Positions 55,626 to 64,000 of a stretch of 64,000 bases of DNA are shown here, piece by piece (position 1 is the stretch's first letter; every line of letters starts with the position of its first letter). Source of the DNA: Polytrichum commune. Taxonomy: Eukaryota > Streptophyta > Polytrichopsida > Polytrichales > Polytrichaceae. The stretch covers positions 24,380,144 to 24,444,143 of the forward strand of contig OX485809.1 of assembly GCA_950295325.1 (NCBI GenBank), written 5' to 3'. The translations under genes were made by a program, and so were the position numbers. Under the pieces are notes generated by a model. That model saw nothing but the letters and a program-made list of their open reading frames with translations. It ran no database searches and was not told where the DNA came from.

Positions 55626-56631
55626 ACAACAAGGAATGGGTCTTGAGAGTTGATACTTGGAGCTTCACCAAAAGAGAACCAAGCTCCAAGTGAAACAAGA
55701 GTTTGGTCTTGAAAGTGTCTTATGTGGCTTGGGTTTTGGTGGTGAGCACTAAGGCATGTGGTCACTCCAAGGACATGAAGCCATTTGTTCAACACCTAGT
55801 AATACATTGTTGCCCTAGATAAACCCCCATTCAAATACAAATACACTCCCCCCCCCCACCCCCAACACACACACACAAGGACATGGAAACCATTTTCACT
55901 CTCTTGCCATAGCTCATCAATATCTATATTGTTTTAAAGACCACTTTCAAATATATGGCTTGGTTCATCATTCCACTTCTTATTTGTAAAATGTTAAAAT
56001 CAAATATAAAACTCAAACATGGATAAGAGCTCTATTGAGCACTGGTAATTAAGGGCTTGTAAAATAGTGTGCACGGGTTGTAGAATGGGCACCTGTGTAA
56101 AACGTTTCAGTTATGATGTAAGCTTCTCAAAACCTAGGCTCAAAGGCAATGGATAACACAAAGTTAAGTGTATATATATTGCACATAGGTCCAAGGAAGC
56201 CAAAGTGATTGCAACAATGTGTTGAAGATATTCATAAAGTAACATAAGGTTTTCCAATACTTAAAGAATGTTATTAAAATATTCACATGGTGCTATACAT
56301 GTGATGGAATATTCTTATAATATACCGTTCTATTACAAACCCCCGTAAAGCACCCTTTAACACTTATAGGTTTGTGAACCCCTATAGGTAGTGAACTACA
56401 CAAGACTTAGGTGAATATAAAGGAAGGAGAGTAGGTACCTACATAGTTCAACAACTTGATGCCAATCCAACATAAAGTATCAATCGGTTGTATCTTCTTT
56501 TGCTTCGTTTTCTTATTCATGTCGGCAATCAATACGGATTCACAAAAACTTCATGTGCTTCTAAAGCAAGGTGCGTATGTATGTGTGCATGTATGTATCT
56601 CTATATGTATGCACATACACATACAACCTGG
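55626..56631. other. Intergenic, no gene seen
   Basis: A C run of 10 at 55848-55857 followed by (CA)n. No gene. Confidence 0.5.
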
Positions 56632-56870
56632 GATTCGTGGCGTCTATGTAAACTCATCTATTGTGGATGAAGGGACTCTACTAAAAAAAAGTCCTTTACA
56701 AAATTGAAGGCGAATTCGTCCCAACTAAGACTCCAAGAGCCTAATTTGAGGTCTCTTGTGCTATTTTTGAATTCAACTAGATTTAAAATAACCAGTTACA
56801 AGATATACCATAATTCGCAATGTTTTCCCCTCCACAATGAATAAGGTTACGTAGACACTACGAATCCCTA
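56632..56870. mobile_element. TIR element family 7, copy 2
   Basis: GGGATTCGTGGCGTCTATGT with AAACTCATC at the left and AGGTTACGTAGACACTACGA with ATCCC at the right are inverted repeats; 239 bp, the same length as 43071-43309. Confidence 0.75.
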
Positions 56871-58069
56871 CTATACATATACATACACACATATATGTAT
56901 GTATACATATGGGAATGTGTTTCGGGGATGGTGAAGTGGGACCTTAACAAAGTCATGCCGTGCTAGACACGCATAATGAATATGAATATGCTATGACCTC
57001 GACTTGAGCGGCCGAGATATTCAAATTCGGTTTTTGAGTATCATACGGGCCTTGGGCCACCGGTAGTATTACAGTACAACCGTAACTTACTCGGAAGCCG
57101 GCGTAAACTTAGGGATGCATTGAGAGAGAAGCTCAAAAGCGCTTGACTTCGAGAGTGAACTTAACCCCTACATAATCTAAAGTAGTGTAGTTTCATTAAG
57201 GTAGATGTGCCTAATTTGGATACTCTTTTTCTTCCCCCCTCTCATCACTCGCTTTCTAGTATGATATGAAACACACAATTAGTGCGAGATGATTAGCAAA
57301 AGCTAATTGTGCATGTAGTCATTTACCTCGTACTTTTGAAGACTATCTTGTTCCTTATCACAGGGGGCACTTCGAAGCCCTCGTATTGTTTTGGCCTTTG
57401 GATTGGGAGTCATCTCATCTGGTTAGCAATTACAAATAATGAATCATTATCAAGTTCCAGGTTTCTCAAGCAGCATGGTTGAGATGAAGAGTTGTAAGAG
57501 TCAAAAGGTGAGGATTCTCTCTCCCTCTTTAAGTAATCACATAGGCCCTCTAAAGTGTGTTATCGACTGAACCCGAAAAGATCTTTATCTTTCAATGTTT
57601 ATGTAGTCTAATTCCATCAAACACATGGATATCTCTATTTTATGTCCATTTTTTAAAACTACAAACCTTGCCATATACCACTCAAATATAGGCATCATGG
57701 CTCCAACTAAGAAGAGCAACCACATGATGCCCACATTAGGTACCTTATGTGTCTTTGAGTTGGGCTTCCGCTAAAGATGTAAACACATTCGTTGTTTACT
57801 AACACATGCATTGCTTTTGTAGTTGATTCGACCCCAAAATTTACATCAATGACCCCGAACCAATCAAATGAAGCCACAAACCCATAGGGAATTTCTAGTT
57901 CATAACACACACCATGGGGGATGCTATTAGGACATGCCCCTCCCATTCATTCGAATTTGGTAGTCCCACTTCACTAATTTGGATCTTCGGTCCCCGATTT
58001 GGGGTCCAATTTAGCTTTAAATAGTAGTCCCCAAGCTATACAACGCTTATTTGTGTTTCACCCTCCACT
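56871..58069. other. Intergenic with repeat B relics
   Basis: (TA/CA)-rich tract at 56873-56910; reverse repeat-B blocks at 57255-57310 (CACAATTAGTGCGAGATGAT) and 57660-57750 (ATATACCACTCAAATATAGG). No gene. Confidence 0.5.
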
Positions 58070-58260
58070 TCACACATGAGCCAAGAGATGTGACCATGAA
58101 ATTGTGAGAGCCCAAATGAAAGTGTCCAAAGGCCGTCCCAACACACCTCCAAAATCATGTAGTGTGGTCATGGACCCTCAAGTGTAGTGTGAAGTCATAT
58201 GTGACCAGGCCCTCAACCAAATGTTATTTCAATGAATTTCTATTAATGCAGGTCCTCACA
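58070..58260 (-). repeat. Dispersed repeat D, copy 2
   Basis: Reverse-strand match to 34004-34170: CACTTCACACATGAGCCAAG, GAAAGTGTCCAAAGGCCGTC and CCAACACACCTCCAAAATCA. A weaker third match lies at 58520-58575. Confidence 0.72.
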
Positions 58261-59399
58261 CATGTTAAAATAAAATAAAATAAAATAAATCATTGATTGT
58301 GAGTGTTCAAAGTGCCATGGTCTCCCGGTGGTTTTGTGTTAAGCCTACCTCCACGAGGTGGTTTTTGAAAATAGTCCAAGTGACCATGAAACATGATCCA
58401 TTCGATGCCACGTTAAAATCCATGTAGACTTTACATCCATCTTGCATTCACATACTCCGTTGGTCCCTCAAGCTTAGTGTGAAGTGAACTTGGACCGGCT
58501 CCGCCGTTTCCACCAATGGGAGTGCTTGAAGTGCAATGGTCACGGGTTCTCAGTCTCGTGTGTGAAGTGGCCCTCAAAGAGCAAGCCATCTAGACTAAAC
58601 GAGGTCGATGCATATTTGACTTCACGACACCTAATTAAACCCTACCCCTCCCAAAATGGTTGATAAGCCATTCCAATTGGGTCCTATTGGGGTCTCGGAC
58701 CCCAAGTTAGAGGTCACTCGAACTCAAAATAGACATCGACAAAGGACTATACAAATGGTGCACAATGATTCCCAAAGATTGGTCGGGCCCCGACGTGGCT
58801 CAAAGAGCAAGACACTTAGACTACGTAGACTCGGCCAAGAGATGTCGGTCCTTGACACTTGTGTACCATGAGGGTTGCGGTAAGAAAAAATAACCCATCC
58901 CAAGTGATATTGTTACTTTGGTCCAATCGGGCCCTCCTATCGGGTTTATGTCCCCGATTTAGGGACCGATTGTAATCAAAGAATCATAGAAAAATAAGAA
59001 GTCCGTGGATGAAATCGCCATAACATTCTCTTCGAATCGTAGGAACTAAATGGAAATCGCTAACTTTGAGATGAATATGTACAATATTGAATGAAGATTT
59101 GTATACCCATCCACATGGGACCTCCTTCCAATGATTGTAGCCGGTGCTCGTGTTTTGAAATTTTGAAGAAAGAAACAAAAACAAAAACTAAACAAAAATA
59201 ATCATTGCACCAAACTTTATCTAAGGTACATGTACCCAAAACCACCACTTTGTACCATTTGCATACATTTGTTGCTTCCAAATGTAGGCATGTAGTACAG
59301 AGTGGTGGTTTTGGGTACACATACCTTGTTGATTCCAAGTCCACCCATTACATATTACGATTTTTCGGTTTTTTTGTTTATTAATTTGAGGGTAGGTAT
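58261..59399. other. Intergenic, no gene seen
   Basis: A (TAAAA)n short repeat at 58264-58288. Two opposed copies of GGTACATGTACCCAAAACCA-like sequence at 59225-59325 form an inverted repeat of roughly 100 bp. No gene. Confidence 0.45.
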
Positions 59400-60080
59400 A
59401 TGGTCTAAATTCCTCTACAATGATTGGTAATTTTCATGAAGTCTTCAACTTCAACCGGTTCATTTATAACTACACTAAATATCGTATTCAATGTGAAGGA
59501 ATTCTATTTGTCTTGCTCAATACTAAATGTTGAACCCATGTAGTGTCACCAACACGAAATGTGAACCTAACATTATTTGTTTGCGATTACTATCACTTAC
59601 TAAGTGATTTGTCATCCAAATCTCAGTCATCCATGACAACATATCATCACAAAATGTGGAAATGCATGATCTACCCAAGCTTTGTAAGTAACCAGCTATT
59701 CATAATTGTACATTGGAATGACAATACTTGTATACCTTATTCACAAGAAGTCTCATTAGAAAAGTTACCGCAATGATATAAAATGCTACATGACACTCAA
59801 TACAATATTTAGTGTAACTTAGAGGAGGATGAGCGCCGTGTCTAGGGAGATTTTTGGGCATAGTAGATCAAAATCCGAGTGTCTTCATGTCTAACCGGTT
59901 ATATGCTATGATTTTTTGGGTTTTTCCTTTAATAATCATCGTATATTCCATATATTAATCTAGAATGATGGGTAATTTTTTCTGAAGTCTTGAACATCAA
60001 CCGGTTATTTCTCACACTCAATTGGTTCACTCGTAACTAGCAGTCGATTCTCCCCATTCATTGATGGACGTTAACAATGA
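59400..60080 (-). repeat. Repeat A composite around a family 4 MITE
   Basis: 59400-59473 is the reversed left part of repeat A (AACTTCAACCGGTTCATTTA), cut at the AACTA block. 59474-59814 is MITE family 4. 59820-60080 is a nearly complete reversed repeat A (GAGATTTTTGGGCATAGTAG to CCCCATTCATTGATG). The second copy holds the unoccupied site of the CACTA MITE described at 10901. Confidence 0.78.
59474..59814 (+). mobile_element. MITE family 4, copy 4
   Basis: 341 bp, CACTAAATATCGTATTCAAT at the left and CTCAATACAATATTTAGTG at the right, a clear inverted repeat. Internal blocks TTTGTCTTGCTCAATACTAA, TGTAGTGTCACCAACACG and TCACTTACTAAGTGATTTG match copy 1 in the same orientation. Confidence 0.8.
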
Positions 60081-60101
60081 ATCACGTCATCATACTTACA
60101 T

Positions 60102-60526
60102 GTTGTTTACACCATGGACTAAGAAGTTGTCCCAAGGCCTTGGAAAATCTGTGATTGGTTGTTGAACTCGTCTCAGTTTACACCAAGGAAGAACTGTGAC
60201 AGCGACCATTGAGTTGGAGGTCTTCAAAAGACATATTTGAAGGCCTACATAGAAAATGAAGACAAAAGAAGACAATAGAATAATCAAACATTCATTTTTT
60301 CATTTTTTCTTTCAAAACTGCCCTTTTGGGGGCATGTATTAAAAAAATTAGCACATTCACTTTTTGGTGCATGGTCATTCCTCTTGGTCCACATTCAGTT
60401 TACACCCAGTGAGGGGCCCGGAGACTTTGTTCATTGATTTTTCAAGAAACCAGACCATGGATGTTGGACCATGAAATCGGACCACGGAAAAAGGCATGCT
60501 TCATGGTCCACGGTGTAAAGCAAACC
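60102..60526. mobile_element. Tourist-like element, third copy
   Basis: Left GTTGTTTACACCATGGACTA and right GGTCCACGGTGTAAAGCAAA with CC are inverted repeats resembling the ends of 28394-28933. Two internal AGTTTACACC motifs (60174 and 60401) suggest nested ends. A TAA duplication was not found. Confidence 0.65.
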
Positions 60527-62762
60527 TCAGCTAAAGTTAACAAGAGAATGGTAGAACCACAAGGCTCTATCCTTATGAAAGACTATAAAAGTAGTTGTAT
60601 ACTTTGCTCATGCCAATCCATGGCTATTTATTAAACCTATAACCAACAATAATTAATTAGGATTTTTCAAATACATTTTAGGGAACAACCATAGTTAACT
60701 AGGCATATATAACTATAGTTAACTAGATTTTAAAACAACTATAATTAACTACATTTTTTAGCAAGTCAAATCGCGAACAACTATAATTACGAAAGGCAAC
60801 TAGTTAACCAATAGTTGAATCAATCGGTTAGTTGTCCATGGTATGCAAGCTTCCACCATCCACGTTAAATCAATTGGACGAAAAATAGCAGGAACGAGTA
60901 ACGTCCAAGTGTAAACACAAAGTGGTTAAGAAATTTGCTCTTGAAACATAAAAGTCGATGCATAGCCTCTGTCCTATAGACAGAGCCCATTAAAAAAAAA
61001 CTTTAGTCCCAATCCGAGGCCGGCGCTGAAGGCGCGTGGGAAGTGGCTAAGTTAAGTTTTTAAGCACTTAAGAAGCACTAGAAAGAGAGAGAGAGAGAGA
61101 GAGAAAAGAGAGAAGGTGGGCGTTGTTTGAACTGGAACTTTGTCAGTGTCAGAAGATTAAATTCCACCAGATCTCTTGCTTTGATTCACGCCTGTAAGTT
61201 AAGGTTAAGGCTAAGTACAGCAGTACTAACGAGAGTGAGGTTGCAGTAATTAAGCCACGTTGCAGGAGGCAGGTGCACCTGATTCACACACATTGACACC
61301 TGCTTAACTAAACTTTGAAGTTAGTGTAAGCTAAGTAGAGTTTAGTACTCCACTACATATTGGATTTAGTGTCACACTATGGTCATGGTATGTCGCCGTG
61401 GTATATTGTTTATGGTGTTTAGTGTTATGTTCTATTTGGAGTCACATTGTGCTCTAACGTTTTGCTTTGGATCTCATTCTCTACCAACAAAAGGTCGAGT
61501 TGGTTGTTTGGGCACTCAATAGCATTAACATCTTTACTGGGTGAAAATTTAAGGTAACAGTAAAACGTCGTAGCCATGCGTAACTTCAACTAGCTAGCAC
61601 CACCATTACAATACTAGTAGCCTACACCAACACATTGGCCACTTCAAAGTTCAAAAACAACTTTGTATACTAGAAAGTCAACCCAAAAAGTCATAAGTCA
61701 AACGTGTCATACCTCCCAAATGACGAGGGATTAGGTAAAGATAAAAGACATCCCTAGAACCACAAGTCTCATAAATGGGGGTAGGTTCCCTCAACGCACG
61801 AAAAAACAAGGTCATTTTTTGCGGGGACACCCATGTGATCCTAAACCCTAAAAAAAATTCAAGATTTACCAAGAGTTGGTTCACAACGTTTCATCAATAA
61901 TACATAAAATTTCTCTAGACGATATGCCAACCACGATGAGGACGATGATTATCAGACACACTCAAATGAGAGCCTTGCTTCAACTTTGGGAGGGAATGAC
62001 TAACCAAACCCAACATTCATGCATCATGGGCATCAAAATTGAGATAAATGTTATTGACGTACACAAGGTGTTTGATCCACGTAGATTGTATAGCACGCTT
62101 GATCTTTTACGTAGGGAAGGATTTCATAGTATTCAGTCAACACGCCCAGCCAGATCCACCGGTCCATCGAGACGACATGTCGATTCCCAAGTTCGACTAG
62201 TTGAAACGGATGGTCAAACGGTCTGGCATGGCAAGTCGACCCAGTAGGCCTACTGGTCGGCATGGAGGGTTTAGGCCCTAGAGTGAACTCCAATATGAAA
62301 TGAAATGAAATGAAAATCTGAAAAGCCAAAATGCTCATGGGATGACAATACGTTGAGTACGGCCAGTGGACAACAAATGAAACAAATAACAACTAGGCAA
62401 AAAATCACACCTCAAATAAATGTCACAATAATCTAGAACACTGGCATACTAAGTTGGAATTTGAAACCCATTGCATTACATTTTGCGAAAATATTCGCAT
62501 GTGTTACAAAATGGTGGAAAACCAAACCATTAGCACAAAATGTCACTAAAGCATAAGATCTCCCTAGGTCCTAACTATGGTCAAACTGACAAAAACAGGT
62601 GTTCACAATCGATGATCTCCGACGGGAATTTGGTCATTGGGATGAGGCCATAATAAGAGGGGTCCGGTGATACGGTGGAATGGTGTAGGCGCCCCCGTCC
62701 TCCTTACAAATCATATTCTAAATTTTTGATGGGTCGGTTCGTGTCATCTTTACAAAAACATG
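60527..62762. other. Intergenic, no gene seen
   Basis: A cluster of AACTATAATTAACTA-type motifs at 60685-60790, a (GA)n microsatellite at 61083-61105 and a (TGAAA)n tract at 62297-62314. The reading frame at 61876-62247 has no recognisable domain. Confidence 0.45.
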
Positions 62763-62783
62763 TTTAGGGTTTAGGGTTTAGGG
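62763..62783 (+). promoter_or_regulatory. (TTTAGGG)3 telo-box
   Basis: Three exact plant telomere-type heptamers, about 80 bases before the first hydrolase exon block. Telo-boxes are common in plant promoters, and three units are too few to call an internal telomere array. Confidence 0.7.
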
Positions 62784-62819
62784 TTACCTAGTAGTTAGCG
62801 AACATCTTCTTTAATCTTC

Positions 62820-63551
62820 ATTTCGGTTATTGTGAATTCCACTGAGTTGCCAACTCTGAAGTTCCCTGCATTCCTGGCACGTGATGTGGAATTGTTTGTT
62901 GCAAGGATTCCGCATGTTCCTGTTCAGGTAAGTTAGTTTGGCTTCCACTTTGCCCAAGGAGGCAGCTGTCATATAAATATTTGAGGGTTGGGATTTTGAA
63001 CTGAACTGAATTGTGGTGGATTGGATTGTTGCACCGGACGAGTCTCACACCGCAACCGATCGACCACGACCGGTCGCGTGATTCCCAAGACCACGTCTAC
63101 ATCAGCACCAGTCATGCTTCTCCACGGTTTTGACAGGTCAGTCTAAGAAAGGTTTCAGATTCTGTGTCTGTTTCCGTTTCCTTTTCTTGCACCTTTGAGA
63201 ATATTAGAATAGAGATCGAGTCAAAGCATGAAAACCGCCCTGAATTTGATGTTTAGGATCTTAGACTGATGGCTTACGGTGTTCTTGTGAGCAGTTCATT
63301 CTTACCCCGTGTTAGAGGAGGCGGGAGTTGAGATGTGGGCAATCGACATTCTTGGCTGGCATGGAGTTTTCTCAAACGCCGGTATTGAACTCTTTTACTC
63401 ATCCTCTGAGGCTGAGATTTTATGTTCGCTGGAATCTAGACTTAGAAATGCAAGTTACTGAAATGCTCTCCCACATTAGTCACGCTATCCTTGTGTTGCT
63501 GATCACAGAGGGTGTTGAGTCCTACAATGTTGCAGCAAAACGGGAGCATCT
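62820..63551 (+). pseudogene. Alpha/beta-hydrolase gene fragment, damaged or incomplete
   Basis: Four exon-like blocks follow a plastid/peroxisome-type plant alpha/beta hydrolase. (a) to 62927: ELPTLKFPAFLARDVEL and VARIPHVPVQ, with donor GTAAGT. (b) about 63082-63136: IPKTTSTSAPVMLLHGFD, with donor GTCAGT. (c) 63295-63381: SYPVLEEAGVEMWAIDILGW. (d) 63509-63551: EGVESYNVAAKREHL, with donor GTATGA. Relatives I recall read LLHGFDSSCLEFRRTYPLLEEAG, and VASKREH after LGWGFS. Here the six or seven residues between FDS and the TYP block are absent, the phases of (b) and (c) do not agree, and LGWGFS has become LGWHGVFS. The block with the GPSLGA-type nucleophile elbow is not seen before 64000. Either a pseudogene or a gene with unread small exons continuing to the right. 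Confidence 0.55.
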
Positions 63552-64000
63552 GTATGAGTTGAATATCTTGCACAAAGCTCAGCTCATAAACTCTTGTTCT
63601 TCAAATCATGTGGCTCAGCTTGATTATTCAAACTGTGACTCGCAAATGGTAGGAAGGAAGTAGTCTCATTATATATTTGAGTGGTTTATATCAATTGGTG
63701 ATAATAAAATTAAAGATCTTAATTCAACAGTGGTCTTGAAAACATGAGTTCATAGTATTCAACAATTCAAAAACATTCCAAAAACGATCACATTTCACAG
63801 TGTCACATTTCAAACCTTTGTGACCTTTCGAACCTTTCAAAAACTGCCAACCCCATTGAATATGTATCTAATAACCCTAAACTTAGACGTTGCATGGCCA
63901 CCAATCTGATACATAACAAGTACTCCAAGGAATTATTAAATTGTTCAAAAGGGAATACATGTGAAGCCTGGAATCAATTCATGACCAGAATCGTGACTAG
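63552..64000. other. Right edge, no further exon seen
   Basis: AT-rich sequence. It could be an intron of the hydrolase if the gene continues beyond the window. Confidence 0.4.

Noticed and set aside
61876-62247. 123-residue frame as a gene
   Set aside because: No domain, no splice-like structure, overlapped by an equally long antisense frame.
62763-62783. Interstitial telomere array
   Set aside because: Only three TTTAGGG units; more consistent with a promoter telo-box.

Overview
This is land-plant nuclear DNA. It has intron-rich genes with GT-AG introns, a plant-type peroxisomal acyl-CoA oxidase, a plant-specific MYB-CC factor, a (TTTAGGG)3 telo-box and plant classes of DNA transposon. 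The sequence is AT-rich and gene-poor, with about three host loci in 64 kb. Spaces between genes are filled with small inverted-repeat transposons, tandem duplications and microsatellites. I cannot name the species; the look fits a repeat-rich plant genome, possibly a non-seed plant, but that is a guess.

Layout: 1-1308 (minus) holds a decayed PIF/Harbinger transposase. 1.3-18.3 kb has no convincing gene but carries MITE families, a SINE, a higher-order minisatellite and microsatellites. 18686-27287 (plus) is a complete 14-exon acyl-CoA oxidase gene whose exons join in frame to a 674-residue protein ending in the peroxisomal signal SKL. Its introns hold a SINE, a 37-bp tandem repeat and two related hairpin elements. 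27.3-45 kb is repeat-rich, with possible gene fragments at 29.1 and 33.3 kb. 45144-47906 (minus) is a six-coding-exon MYB-CC (PHR1/PHL-type) transcription factor of 466 residues, followed upstream by a purine-rich leader/promoter region to about 50 kb. 50-62.7 kb is again repeats: tandem duplications, TIR elements and composite repeats. 62.8-63.6 kb (plus) has pieces of an alpha/beta-hydrolase gene behind a telo-box. It looks damaged or incomplete and may continue past the window.

The genes do not form a pathway. The oxidase acts in peroxisomal beta-oxidation, the MYB-CC factor belongs to the family containing phosphate-starvation regulators, and the hydrolase is of unknown substrate. The strongest points for follow-up are: (1) a GC splice donor at the most conserved junction of the MYB domain, with a tandemly duplicated partial MYB exon in the preceding intron; (2) a Harbinger transposase fossil sharing the window with Tourist-like MITEs that keep TAA duplications; (3) a CACTA-type MITE whose empty site survives in a related repeat about 49 kb away; (4) a composite repeat system invaded repeatedly near one point; (5) at least thirteen G or C runs of 10 or more bases. 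I found no evidence of a wholly new biological system.
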